This document shows positions 1 through 10,505 of a stretch of 64,000 nucleotides of DNA, piece by piece. Within the stretch, counting starts at the first letter, position 1; the number at the start of each line of letters is the position of its first letter. The notes under the pieces were generated by a model that was given only the letters and a program-made list of their open reading frames with translations, did not search any database and was not told the origin of the DNA. The stretch comes from Ochotona curzoniae (lineage: Eukaryota; Chordata; Mammalia; Lagomorpha; Ochotonidae): contig NW_024465751.1 in assembly GCF_017591425.1 (NCBI RefSeq), forward strand, positions 3,658,001 through 3,722,000, given 5' to 3'. The position numbers and the translations under genes were made by a program.

Positions 1-553
1 CTTGTTTCAAATATCTTCAGAAGCATTTACCAAACTTTGCAGTTGGGAGGAAGTGAGTGTCTGAGCTGGAAGACGCAACAAAGGGAAGAGTGGGAAGCGA
101 CTGGCCAGAATGAGGACTTGGGTACCTCCTTTTGTCTTTGGTAATGCAGGTGTTCAGCACCATTTGCCCAATCCGTGGGTTGTAACTGTATCCAGTGTGC
201 ACACGGAAGCCTTTCTGAGGCTGAGCTCCCAGTGCCCTCATGGTCCCCTGACTGCTGTGGGAGGGGAAGACTTTAGGATGTGCCCATTAGATCCAGTTAT
301 ACATCTACAGTTATACATCTACAGTTATACATCCAGTTATACATCAGTTAAACATCTACTGGAGCGCCTTTATCTATAAGATCAAACCACTGCTCCTTAA
401 GATCGCATACCAGGGCATCTCCTATCTGCTTGGTGTCTAATTTCTCAACCTCATTCATCACTATCTCACCCAACCTGTACTACATGCATGCCTGACAGGC
501 CCTGTCTGTTCCTCTTCTGTCTCTTATTTCTTGCTCCTCTGGTTCACCCATAG
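1..553 (+). other. ADCY8: 3' part of the last intron of ADCY8
   Basis: This is intron sequence leading into the exon at 554. Its last 60 bases are a strong pyrimidine tract (about 495-545) ending in CCCATAG, a standard 3' splice site. It contains a short tandem repeat at 295-359, described separately. No coding sequence is seen in it: the small open frame at 110-379 has no recognisable protein features and runs through the tandem repeat. Confidence 0.85.
295..359 (+). repeat. Short tandem repeat, 11-14 bp units
   Basis: Five consecutive units begin with AGTTATACATC or AGTTAAACATC, with spacings of 14, 14, 12, 11 and 14 bases. They lie inside the ADCY8 intron about 195 bp before the splice acceptor. 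The variation in unit length suggests slippage. Confidence 0.9.
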
Positions 554-1041
554 GCATCAGCCATGGCTCTGTGGTAGCTGGTGTGATCGGCGCTAAGAAA
601 CCACAGTATGACATTTGGGGCAAAACTGTGAATCTGGCCAGCCGAATGGACAGCACGGGGGTTAGCGGGCGGATCCAAGTGCCAGAAGAGACCTATCTCA
701 TCCTAAAGGACCAAGGATTTGCTTTTGATTACCGAGGGGAGATCTACGTGAAAGGCATCAGTGAACAGGAAGGGAAAATCAAAACATACTTTCTCCTGGG
801 ACGAGTCCAACCCAACCCATTCATCTTGCCCCCAAGAAGACTACCTGGACAGTACTCGTTGGCCGCAGTCGTCCTAGGCCTTGTCCAGTCACTCAACAGG
901 CAAAGGCAGAAGCAGCTACTCAATGAGAATAACAATACAGGGATCATCAAAGGCCATTACAACCGGAGGACTTTGCTGACACCCACTGGGTCAGAGCCTG
1001 GAGCCCAAGTCGAAGGCAATGACAAGTCGGATTTGCCATAA
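554..1041 (+). CDS. ADCY8: ADCY8 last coding exon (C-terminal 161 residues plus a split Gly codon)
   Basis: Adenylyl cyclase 8 is a 12-span membrane enzyme that makes cAMP from ATP and is stimulated by Ca2+/calmodulin. This exon starts after CCCATAG with the last two bases of a Gly codon (phase 1) and reads [12 protein letters not shown]... to a TAA at 1039-1041. It holds the end of the C2 catalytic domain. The YDIWG aspartate (adenine pocket; codon 14 counted from base 571) and the NLASR Asn and Arg (codons 21 and 25, which stabilise the transition state) are present, as is the Lys of EIYVKG (codon 61). Beyond it lies the C2b tail with the IQ-like [11 protein letters not shown] segment, which binds calmodulin in AC8. 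The tail ends in DKSDLP, typical of AC8 and not of AC1 or AC3. It is intact, with no stops or frameshifts. GTG at 571 is an internal codon, not a start. Upstream exons lie outside the window. Confidence 0.97.
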
Positions 1042-1125
1042 ATGCATTTTCTTTGTGTTTCTTTTTTTTTTTATTTCTTTTATATATAAAATAAATATAC
1101 TAATAAAAAGGTTTAATTTTTTTTA
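1042..1125 (+). terminator. ADCY8: ADCY8 3' UTR start with two poly(A) signals
   Basis: Two AATAAA hexamers lie at 1090-1095 and 1102-1107, about 50-65 bases after the stop, in a T/A-rich stretch followed by a T-rich run (1115-1124) that could act as the downstream element. Use of this pair would give a very short 3' UTR. Known mammalian ADCY8 mRNAs are long, so further signals downstream may also be used. The signals are seen directly; their use is inferred. Confidence 0.55.
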
Positions 1126-1332
1126 GAACACAGATGTTTTCATTGGTCTTTGAATGCACCAGATCAAGTCATCTTCCGCCACACTGATGGACCACCTCTC
1201 ATATACAAGACGCTTTGAGACACAATATACATAAGAGCAACTTACGACTCTGAGAGCCCGTTAGTTAAGTGGGAACAAGACACATGCAAAGCCTCAGTAC
1301 AATGGGATATTCAATGACAAACTCTGCTTCTT

Positions 1333-1515
1333 TAAAGACTTATTAGTTTATTGAATGTAGAAGGACAGACAGAGAGAGATAGAGACTATTCATTGATCTA
1401 CTCCCCAATGGCCACAATATCCAGGGCAGAGCTAGGCCAAAGCCAGGATCTAGGAGCTCCATCTTAGTTATTCACGGTGGTGACACGAACCCGAATACGT
1501 GGCTCATCATTCATT
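1333..1515 (-). repeat. C-SINE, 3' half, minus strand
   Basis: On the plus strand it begins with TTTAAAGACTTATTAG, followed by the purine stretch and the 'ctccccaatggccacaa...gccaggatctaggagctcc' pattern of a reversed lagomorph C-SINE. The tRNA-related 5' half is degraded beyond about 1,515. It lies just downstream of ADCY8, possibly within a longer 3' UTR. Confidence 0.8.
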
Positions 1516-4500
1516 CCTTTGTCGGGTGCATTACTGAAAGGCTAGACAAGAATAGCCAGGCGTCTAAATGGAACCCTAACAGAGGATGCGTATATCCCAA
1601 GTGGAGACCCAGCCAGCTACATTGCAACATCTGCCAAATCACCATGTTTTAAGCATTTGTCATGCTAGACCAAGTGCCAGAGTCTTTACCTAATGACCGC
1701 ATGTAATCCTCCCAACACCTGCCCATTTATTCAACCAGGGCACTTACCAATGGCAAGGGTTGACCCCCTGCATGTTCCAGAGAAAGCCCAGCAGAAGTGC
1801 TTCCCACACAGGACGCTCTAGTTGACAGACAACAGACACTGTACTTACAAACCAATATGTAAATCTACTTGCGGACAGCAGTACATGCAGTAAAGGAAGT
1901 TAAGTAGGACTTTTGGGATAAAAAGCAGGAGGACAGGGATGCTGCCTTAACTGGAGCAACACATAGAATTAAAGAGAAAAATAACCCAAACAGAAAAAGT
2001 AGCAAATGCAAAATCCCTACCATGAGCTCAGTCCAGGTATCTTGAAAGAACAATTAGAAAATCAACAGGTCATTTAACTACTGTAAGCAAGCTGACCGTC
2101 TCCTGGGAAGATTTTATCCTAAGCTGCCCTCTCACAACCCTAAGGCTGCAAGGGAAATTTCATATAGATGGTAAAGTTCATAAAAATTAATGGAATTGCC
2201 CAAAGTCACATAACACTAGTGTCAGAACTATATTGCTGAATAAAAGCCAACTGCTATGATAAGTAACTCTCAGGCTTAGTGGCCAGGCACAGTGGCAGGC
2301 AAACTTCTTCACATCCTATTGGATATCTGGCAGTGCTCTTCCATACAAGATTTCAGGACCTCGAATAGTTTGAGACACCTGCCCAGCAAGCTGTTTACGT
2401 GATTTCTGAGAGGCAGCTTGGGAAATGGGTTCTTCCTGGGCTTTGTCTTTATCACTAGAATTAAGATCCAGCATCTGTCTAAGCCCAAAGTCTGAGTTTA
2501 GCAACACTCAGTTATTCTCGTAAGTTAAGGCATGGAGCACAGACAGTGGAATCCCAATCATCCTCTAAATTCTTGACTGTGACTGTCAGACCACTAAAAA
2601 AGAGAAAAGGAGTAGGAGTGAGTCCAAGTAATAAATCTACAATAGATAAGCTGGCAACCTATCTGAGATCCCTGTGCTAGAGTGAAATCGTATTCTACAG
2701 ATGCACGAAGAAGGAATTAGGATTCAGGATGACCTTGAACTTTGAGCCATTCTTGGAATGCCTTTCATTCTCAGAACCCCTTTTTGCATCCAAAAAAACA
2801 GAGTGTAGATAAGATGTCAAGTGGAAAGTACTGCAACAGTGTTGGACTTATGATAACCTGCCCAGATTCAGAGGGGGAGCTGAGTTCAAGTCAGTCAGAA
2901 ATTTTACAGATAACACTGCAAAGAGGCTGACTCAATTAAGACAGTCCACCCGTGAAAGCACAGTGTCTGAGGGGCAGACAAAGCTTGCTACAGGTCACCA
3001 AGCTGTGGTCCACTCCAGCATACAGGACAATGTTCAGCAGAGACATCAGTGAGCAGACAAACGAATATAGCTCCAGGAGGGAGTCTACAGGGACAGATTT
3101 TGGTTTAGCTCCGAAACTAAGATTCAGGACAAAATCCCTGGACAAGAATCAGAAGGTGGTACTAGGCAGGATAACTGGGCAGCAGCTAAGGTAGGAGGCC
3201 TGAAGACTGTGACTGCTGCCATTTGGGGATGACAACAGGATGGTTATCAAATCAGTACAGCCGAGCCTTGAGATAAAACAGGTGGAGGAGGTGGACACCC
3301 TATCCAGTACCTGGGACGTATCAATGAGAGGAGAATGGGTGCAGGATGGTGCTGAGGCTCTTCATGAAAACACCAAGAATCTCCACCAAGTGGGTATTTG
3401 GCTTTGTACTAAGTCACCTGACTCCAAAGCACTGACATCCTGCCTTCCAGGCCCATCCCTCCATCAGCACCAGCAGGTGTGCACTCTCCCCACACCTTGG
3501 GCGAGAGAACAAAGAGATCCAGCACACTGGCTATTCAAGGGCCTGGTACAATCTGCAAATGATCTTTCTGAAATTTAGAGTGTGCTTCCATTTGCATACT
3601 TTTTTGGGGTCTGTTCATTTGTCAAAAGGACTTGAAATGTCAAGCCATTTTTAGAAAGTTGCATAAGTCATAAACCTGATGTAGGATCCCGGAAAAGGCA
3701 TCAAACTCTTCCCCCATCTCTACCATTTAGAAGTGGTTGAGCAAATGGTACACACTCAGTGTACCTGGCCTTCTTCACCTGTTTCCTAGGGGTCATAAAG
3801 GAAGTCATCATGCTTTGGGTTGCTGACATTCTCAAATTTCAGGACTATGGTACCCACTTCACTTCCCCAGGAAGTCTGAAGCAGTGCAACATAACTCTGA
3901 TTTAAGTAATAAGGTCGTAAGATCAGCTATTCAAGCTTACAATCTCTGAATAAGACTGCTTTGCCACAGTCAGGCTTCCCCCCAACAGTTTTAAGACACA
4001 TTTAGAGCCCTTGCTTACAAGGCTTCCTCCCCCAGTGAGGGCTATTATGAAGATAACAAAGACATGGTTAAACACTTCGCTTGGTCTTGGGCTGCACTCA
4101 AATGTTGCTGGTTGTGTTGTCACTAAAAACACAGTGATCTTATCAAAATAGTGATCATTTGTACTTTCTTTTGTCTTTAATTTTTCTTTACTTGTCTATA
4201 TTTGTACATTTTTCCCCAGATGGCTTTGGCAACCTTGCTTCCACCTGTGAGACCCCACCCATGGAGCTATCCAAGTTAGAGAACAGCAAATATTTTCAGG
4301 GTCACAGCAAAAGTGCTGACTTGTTTTTCAAGACCATTCCCTGCCCTCTGGACACCCTAAGAGAAGGGCATTGAAACACACTGCCTTCCCTGATTTTTAT
4401 TCCAAGCCATTGGCTTTTCTGACTCTCTGGTGCCTGTGCCAGCCATCATTTCCAAATGAGAACATGGCTTTCAGATTAGCTGTGGGCCCCAAACAACCGA

Positions 4501-4840
4501 ATCCCATATTTTATTGATGAGTTACCAGGGACAGGGTGCCCTGCAGAATAGCACCATGTGCTTATGTGAATTATTAATGGCACATCATCTGCCCACTCCC
4601 AGCTAGCCGCCTCCCCTCTCGCACTCTGGGAAGATAAGATCTCCATTCCTGAATGAGTGCACCAAGTAGACTCCAGGCACTGCCTTTCAGATGGCAGCAG
4701 CACTCCAGTGCCAACTGTCTGTGTCTGGAAAACAGTGATATCAGACCTAATCTTTTCATATTATACTGACCCCTCGCATAATATTACCATAACAATGAGA
4801 ATGAAAATCTTTAGAGTGCTTCACTGTTTGCAAAATGCAT
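1516..4840. other. Intergenic DNA, no gene seen
   Basis: No exon-like open frame or RNA gene is seen. A MIR-like relic in reverse lies at about 2,150-2,250 (it carries the 'gcccaaagtcacataac' box). The longest open frame (3,240-3,578) shows no recognisable protein feature. Part of this may be alternative 3' UTR of ADCY8. Confidence 0.6.
2090..2250 (-). repeat. MIR-like relic
   Basis: The segment reads like a reversed MIR core: 'tggtaaagttcat...ttgcccaaagtcacataacactagtgtcagaa' corresponds to the usual 'taagtaacttgcccaaggtcacacagctagtaagtggcaga' box. It is heavily diverged. Confidence 0.5.
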
Positions 4841-4930
4841 TTCCAAATATGGTTTCAACTGATCTTCATAACAGCTCTCAGAGAAAGAGATTATTATCCG
4901 AATTTTCCAGGGAACTGGAGATCATAATAT
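4840..4930 (-). repeat. MIR-like relic
   Basis: The stretch 'gatcttcataacagctctcag...gattattatccgaattttccagggaactggagatc' matches the reversed MIR region 'cctcacaacaaccctatgag...attattatccccattttacagatgaggaaactgaggc'. It is short and diverged. Confidence 0.5.
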
Positions 4931-4959
4931 TAACAGGAATAGTCATTTGGTATAGCAAA

Positions 4960-5252
4960 TTAACTGTCCTTCTGCAGTCCATCCCAGAGTGCCTGGGTTC
5001 AACTCCCAGGCACCACGCCCAACGTATGCCTCCTGCTAACACAGTCCTTGGAAGTCAGCAGGTGATGGTGCAATGACTTCAATCCCTGCCACGCAGTGGG
5101 AGACATGGATAGGGTGCTGGGCTCTCCCAGCCCTACCAGTTGTGGACATTAGGGAAGTAAGCCATCAACATGGGGAAAAGCTTGCTCGCTTGCTTGCCCT
5201 CTCTCCAATCTGTCTAACCTTCAAATGAATAAAAATAAATTAAAATTTTTAA
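4960..5252 (+). repeat. C-SINE (older type), plus strand
   Basis: It has the C-SINE order: 'gcctgggttcaactccc' (B-box region), 'cctgctaacacagtccttggaagtcagcaggtgatgg', 'cactgcgtgggag'-like box, 'ctgggctctcccag', then 'caaatgaataaaaataaattaaa' as the A-rich tail. It is well diverged, so an old copy. Confidence 0.8.
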
Positions 5253-5564
5253 ATTAGTAAAAACTGTACCTAAAAACAAAGTGTTAATGCTGAAAAGAAG
5301 TTTAAAAATCACACTAAATCCCAAGTTTTCATTTTACATATACAGAACCTAAGACCCAAAAGAAGAGAACATATATAATCAACACATCACTCAAAAGTGG
5401 AATTAAGCCAGAAGGTGAACAATTTAATTCCTTTTGGTTCCACTCTGACCTGAGTATGTTGATTTCTTTTCATTTGCTCTGATTTCTTGTCAACCAGGGA
5501 GCCCTGTCACCAGGAGGTCACTTGGAGCTCCCTGACCCATCACCTAAATGAGAGCAAACAAACA

Positions 5565-5775
5565 AAGATCTATCTATCTTTTTTCTTTTTCCTGTTTTCT
5601 TCTTTTGAGAAAGACACAGAGCAAGACACATAGATAGGTCAAGAGAAAAAGGGCTCTCGTCTGTTGGTTCACTCCCCAAATGCCTGCAGCAGTCAGGGAA
5701 TCAGAGTCAGAAATTAGGTTTCCCATTGGGTGCCAGTAGCAAAGCCATGACCGCTGCCCACCAGAACTGCTTAGT
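5565..5775 (-). repeat. C-SINE, minus strand
   Basis: A T-rich tail is followed by 'agaaagacacagagcaagacacatagatagg' and 'ttggttcactccccaaatgcctgcagcagtcaggg', the reversed C-SINE 3' half. It ends about 100 bases before the 3' end of composite copy A. Confidence 0.75.
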
Positions 5776-5877
5776 GGAATCCTGCACTGACAGTCAGAGC
5801 CAGGCGCTCATTACAATTACTCCAAGATGGGATCAAAAACTTAACCAGCAAGCCAAACCCGAACCAAGTAACTCCAT

Positions 5878-5917
5878 GTTCCTTCCTTCCTTCCTTCTTT
5901 CCTTCCTCCCTTTCTTG
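5878..5917 (+). repeat. (CCTT)n stretch
   Basis: Runs of CCTT and CTTT lie at the 3' (left) end of composite copy A, whose sense strand is minus. Read on the minus strand this is an (AAGG)n stretch, probably the expanded remains of that element's A-rich tail. Confidence 0.85.
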
Positions 5918-7745
5918 TTTTGATCTTATTTTCATGATGCTTACATAACTGATCAGGGTAGTGGAAGGATTAAGGGATAGTGAAAAGTGAGTGTGATCAT
6001 GATCCTTGTTTCTAAATTTTCTATTTCTTCTTCCCGTTTCCGAGGGAAGGGAGGAGATAAGGGGAGGAGTCATACCCAGCCTCCCAAATGCCCAATGTCC
6101 CACAGTTTGGAAACTGCCAATCAACATCAAACCAGGGCCTCCATGTATGCATGTTCCAAGGGTTCTGTCCAAGTAGTTTGGATAGTTCTGAAATGCTGTC
6201 GATTTTGCTGGCCCCAGGATAAAACAGCCCTCCCCATGTCCATTAGCTGACATACTTAACCTGAAGTCTCCATTCACCCATGTTTTTGCTATCATCATTT
6301 GGCTTGAATACTTGTCCAATTTGTTCTGTTCACATTCCTGTGCTATGGTGCCAGATGTCCTCTGCAGGTCCCAGTGAGCTGCCATATCCTCCATGTGCAT
6401 CAGTGCCTCCTGTCCACTGCTCAGTCTTTTGCACTGAGGAGGATCAGTTTTTGCAGGCAGGCTCAAGGACCCTGGCCAGGAGATCTGGGTCCCACTGGAA
6501 TCCCAGCCCTTGGGGCTCACAGACCCAGTATCCATCGTGCCCAGACTGGCGTGGCTCGCCTCACCTCGGCATCCACCAGCGGGTGTTGCAGCCTGGCGCA
6601 GTCCAGCTTGCTCCCAGCTCCAGCTCCTGCTAGTGGGTGATGAAATTTAATCCACCCCAGTCAGTACCCAACCCCAACCCTAATGTGGACTGGCTGCAGT
6701 TGCAGTCCAACCTGGCCCATCCTACACTCACTCCATCTTGGTTGTCAGATCTACCAGTGGGTGTTATGAACTGGCTCAGCCTGGCCCAGCACCAGGTCTG
6801 ACTCACATGTATGCTGGTGGATACAGTAACCTGGCATAGTCTGGGCTGCTCTTTGCCTTAGTTCTTGTGCTCACCTATAGGAGCTGCATCCTGACAAGGG
6901 AGTTCCCCAAGCTCCTGTATCAATTCTTCTCCCCACAGCAGATCTTGCACACACTGATGGGTCCTTGACCTGGGTGTATTTAGTCTGCCTCCTGACCTGG
7001 CAGATACAGTGTCATTACCCAGCTAGCCTACACCCATTGCAGTTATTACTCTTGGGAGTTACAACCCAACCATACCTGGCCCACTCCCAGTCACAGTACT
7101 TACATGGTTCAGTGGAAGCCGAGACCAGCCTGTTCTATATCTACTCTGTCTCTCATGAGTATCAGTGGGTGCTGCAACCTAGCCCAATCTGGCACTCCCC
7201 AGCCCCAGTCCACACCAATTCCAAGGGAGACTGCAGCCATGTCCAGTCCAGACCACCAGCCCCATTCTGGCCCCCACCAGTGGGAACCCCAACCCAGCAG
7301 GGGCATCCCCTTAGCTCCCCAACCAGGGCTGTTCCCAGCCTCAGATCTTGTGTATGCCAACAAAGATTGCAGTTCCATTGGGGTGAGCCCACATACCCCT
7401 CAAAAGATTCTGCGCCCAGATCTGATTTTCTCACGTGCTAGTTAGTGTCGTGGGACAACCTAATATTATCCATCCTATGTTCCAAATCTCACTGGTGGGT
7501 GCTGTGATCTGACCCCGCCAGGTAGGCCCTCAGCCCTAGCTTTAGCGTGCACCACTGAGTAATATTCAGTGGTAGGTGATACTAACTACACTAACTCAGA
7601 TCTCCCTAATGTGCTGGTGCTTCTGTCTGACCGTTAAAGGTTCTCCCATTTCTCCCTTCAAACCACCAGATCTCAACCCCCTCACTTATCTGCAAATGCA
7701 CTGATCTTGTCTTTGGAAGTCCCTCAGCAGTCATTCCTCACCTGG
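5918..7745 (-). mobile_element. Composite VNTR retroelement, copy A (minus strand)
   Basis: Read on the minus strand, this copy has a head (about 7,745-7,440, with ACACTAACTAGCACG), a core of degenerate sub-repeats (about 7,440-6,560), a body (about 6,560-5,985) and an A-rich end at 5,918. The head matches copy D from 56,650 base for base in long patches ('tgaggaatga', 'gctgagggcct', 'gacactaac'). The body matches copy C around 15,490-15,900 ('ggatatggcag', 'gcagaggacatc', 'ggcatttgggaggctg'-like box). It is about 1.8 kb and its core is shorter than in D. A 254-codon open frame crosses the body on the sense strand, but the frame is not open in other copies. I do not recognise the family. Confidence 0.75.
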
Positions 7746-8062
7746 ACATATGTTGCAGTAAGCATCTCTACTCCCAAATAGAAGGAGAACTCCCACTGGA
7801 ACTGTTAAATATACCTTGACAATATAATACAAGATTTTCCACTATTGCCCACACCTTCAATGCCATGAAATGCCTAAATAGCAGAATGTTGGACTTGTGA
7901 CTGCTGTTGAAAAAATACACTATTGTAATAATATAGGGAGAAATGGTTGTGGGAGTGGGGAGAATGGAGAGGGAGGAAGCACAAGTGAAGGGAGAAATCC
8001 GCATACCTACAAAATCCTATCAGGGAAATAATAATAACAATTAAAAGTACTAAAAATTTTTT
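7745..8062 (+). mobile_element. Isolated L1-like 3' tail, plus strand
   Basis: This segment matches the last 330 bases of copy D and the segments at 35,765 and 62,818: 'gcatctctac', 'ccttgacaatataatac', 'cattgcccac'-like box, then a polypurine G-rich stretch (7,935-8,000) and an AATAATAATAACAATTAAAA end. A G-rich polypurine tract ahead of the A tail is the hallmark of mammalian L1 3' UTRs, so this is probably the end of a 5'-truncated pika L1 or a derivative. It abuts the 5' end of copy A in the opposite orientation. Confidence 0.65.
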
Positions 8063-8640
8063 AAAAGACAGGTATGAAGGACAGGAGCTGCTGTGTGCAT
8101 GCTCAGTATCTTCTCCCAGTCACCTCTATATATAGAAGATGCAGTACGACCTGGAAGAGCACACGAAGCCCATCACAGGAAAGCTGGCCAAGGTGCCATC
8201 CCCTCCCATCACAGTGACTCTACTGTTGACCCTCACCTCCTACTCCTCCTCATTGTCCTCCCTTTCTTCTCTACAACCCATCTACTTCCTCTTCCAACTG
8301 CAACATCTTATCCTTTCCCTGGGAGACTTGCTTGCCATGCTTTCCCCAATGTCACTGATCAAACCCTTTACACTGCCTCTTTCTATCAATAGGGTCTATC
8401 ATGCAGATATCAAGAACGGTTGTCACAAATCTAGCTCCACCACAGGCACAAAAACATCCAGCCCAGAGTAGTGTGTAGAAATCCACCTTGAGCCTTCACC
8501 AGGGAGCAGGCTCATCATTACCTCTGCCGCCACCTTCTGTAGGGAGATGGTGCTTCTTTGCTTAAAAGGGACAAGTTCTTAGGTGCTCCAATTCCTCCAT
8601 TAAGCAATGGTCAAGAAGTTCTTACTCTTCATCAACAAGG
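8063..8640. other. Intergenic DNA, no gene seen
   Basis: Pyrimidine-rich unique sequence at 8,190-8,330 gives open frames on several strands, but none has protein-like features. A moderate CTCF-like motif lies at 8,527. Confidence 0.5.
8527..8539 (-). promoter_or_regulatory. Candidate CTCF motif (moderate)
   Basis: The reverse strand reads CAGAAGGTGGCGG, close to the CTCF core CCASYAGRKGGCRG with two poor positions. It is the weakest of the four candidates in this window and has the same orientation as those at 11,334 and 15,982. Confidence 0.3.
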
Positions 8641-8644
8641 AAAT

Positions 8645-8930
8645 CTTAATTTTTTTATTCGAAAGGCAGAAAGACAGAGATCTCCCATCCACTGGTCCAT
8701 CACCTAATTGCCTACAGCAGCTGGGACTGGACCAGTGGAACTGGAAGCCTGGCACTCCCTCGGGTCTCCCACATGGTTGGTGGAAGCCCAAACCACCTGA
8801 GTCATCAGCTGCTGGATTCGCAAGCGGCTGGGATGGAGAGCAGAACTGAGCTCCAGACCGAGGCACTTCGCAAGCAAGCGTGCGAGTCCCAAGCACCAAA
8901 CACCTGCCCCAACAAGGCGCTCTTAAAGCA
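8645..8930 (-). repeat. C-SINE, nearly full length, minus strand
   Basis: Reversed C-SINE: 'ttttttattcgaaaggcagaaagacagaga', 'ccactggtccatcacctaattgcctacag', 'gggtctcccacatgg', then the tRNA-like part with 'gcttcgcaagcaagcgtgcgagtccc'. It is moderately diverged. Confidence 0.85.
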
Positions 8931-9159
8931 CTACAAAGGTGTGGCCAAGGCTTTCTGGTGTTCCCTGGCCCTCCTTTCCCTCCTTTACTCGTGAGAAGGC
9001 CACCGAAAACGGAGCTGCCTGCCAGTCTCTGCTGACACTACAGAATCCTGGGACCAAATTTTACTCAAAGAAAATTAAAGAACTATGTCAAGTGCCACCT
9101 ACCTAAGACAGGCCTTCCTTCTCTGCCTCCAGCCTTAATATTGGAACGTGCATGTTGCC

Positions 9160-9625
9160 ACCTCAGAAACACTGTGTTAACTATCCAGTGCTGTGGCAGA
9201 CAGCCTTAACACTTAGCAGCTTCCAAGAGAGAACGTCTAGTTTCTCAGTTTGCACACACCGTAAGTTCAGAAGAGGCTGAGCTGATTCTGAGGTGATTCT
9301 GGTCAGGATCAGAGTTTCAGCCAGCACCCCCACAGGCTTGACGAGGCTAAGCGACCCAGTTCTAGGCTGGTGTAGCCACAAGACAGACCTCCATGGCTTG
9401 CTGGCTTCCCTGATTCATGAGTGTCTCCACAGGGTTGCTGGAACATTCTCACTACATGACAGCTCATTTCCCATGCAGCCAGTAATCCCAGAAGGAAACC
9501 ACAGCACCTTTCCATGACTTAGTCACACACTTCACTTCCACCCCATTCCAGCCTTTAGCAATAAGTCACAGAGCCCAGCCCACATTTAAAGGGAGGAGAA
9601 TGAGGCCCCACCATTCACAAAAGAC
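9160..9625 (+). mobile_element. MaLR/ERVL-type solo LTR relic
   Basis: The order 'ctatccagtgctg', 'cagccttaacacttagcagcttcc', 'gagctgattctgaggtgattctggtcaggatc', 'cttccctgattcatgagtgtctcc', 'agtcacacacttcacttcc', 'agtcacagagcccagcccacatttaaaggg' follows a known mammalian MLT-type LTR layout. No internal retroviral region is seen beside it. The subfamily is not assigned. Confidence 0.6.
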
Positions 9626-9638
9626 CACAAACCACGTT

Positions 9639-9657
9639 AAAAAAAAAAAAAAAAAAA
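9639..9657 (+). repeat. Poly(A) run, A19
   Basis: An uninterrupted run of 19 A follows the LTR relic directly. No recognisable SINE or L1 body precedes it. Confidence 0.9.
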
Positions 9658-9659
9658 CC

Positions 9660-10240
9660 TCCACATATCCCAAGGTTGAAGCCATCCCATAGAGCACTCT
9701 ACCAACCCTAGGCCCTCGATAGATGTCTTTCTTCTTTTTGTAATACCCAAAAATGTAACATTGCCTTGCTTAAGCTTTCATTATTAGGACTTCTCTGTCA
9801 ATTGCCACAAGCTTTAATTCAAGTTAATACACAGGATTTAGTCAATGCAACAAAAAGCAATTTTCTGGGCCAGTAAATCTTCCCTTCCACTTTCTTCTTC
9901 ACCCGCAGGTCAGCAGCCAAGTATTTCTCCAGTCTCTGCTCCTCTTACTCCTCAGGGTTCGCACCTGACACTCTTCGCCATAGGACTCCCCAGTTCTCCC
10001 CAGTCTCCGCACTGCACTCTGTGCCTGCCCATCAGTCATCACACAGCACTCAATGCACCCCAAGCATCTGCCAAGCCATGGCCCTCCCCCACTTACAACC
10101 CACCGATTCTTTTCCAAAGCAACTGGGCTTAGGAGTTTGAGTCAAAGGATATGAGCAGATTGACAATTCTCTAAAACCCATGAATAATAACATCAAGAAT
10201 ACTCCGCCTTCTCAAAAATACAACTGAGAATACCCTGAAT
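9660..10240. other. Intergenic DNA, no gene seen
   Basis: Unique sequence with a C-rich pyrimidine stretch (9,880-10,110). Its open frames on both strands reflect base composition and have no recognisable domain. Confidence 0.5.
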
Positions 10241-10243
10241 GTC

Positions 10244-10505
10244 ACACCCTGGGCTAGGTGTGTTGGCACAGTGAGTTAAGTCTCTAGTTAGGATGACAGC
10301 ATCCCATATCAGAAAGCCTAAGCTCAAGTGCCACATCTGCCATTGAACTCCTGCTAATGGGAAGCAGTAAATGATGGCCCAGTGGTGCACTTGTATTGAG
10401 TTCCTGGCATCCATCTGGTTTCAGATTAGCCCAGCTCTAGATGTTGCAGTGATTTAAGGAGTAAATAAGTAGATTGAGATTTTTATCTATCTATCCATGC
10501 CTCCT
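10244..10505 (+). repeat. C-SINE, plus strand, diverged
   Basis: Starts 'gggctaggtgtgttggcacagtgagttaagtc' (tRNA-derived A-box region), continues 'gatgacagcatcccatatcagaaagcctaagctcaagtgcc' (B-box region), and ends in a degraded T/A-rich tail. The middle is diverged. Confidence 0.8.

Noticed and set aside
571..573. GTG as a start codon
   Set aside because: It is an internal Val codon of ADCY8; the exon begins at 554 after a clear splice acceptor.
3455..3480. CTCF-like 'accagcaggtgtgc'
   Set aside because: The GGTGTGC core breaks the invariant GGC of the motif.
5771..6535. 254-codon open frame on the minus strand, the longest in the window
   Set aside because: It lies over the body and tail of composite copy A. 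The shared segment 'ggatatggcag' is read in three different frames in copies A, C (15,415-15,870) and D (59,133-59,516), so no protein is conserved. It also runs into a microsatellite and a C-SINE.
6280..7445. Cluster of long open frames with proline- and serine-rich translations
   Set aside because: These arise from the GC-rich sub-repeat core of copy A; opposite strands and several frames are open together.
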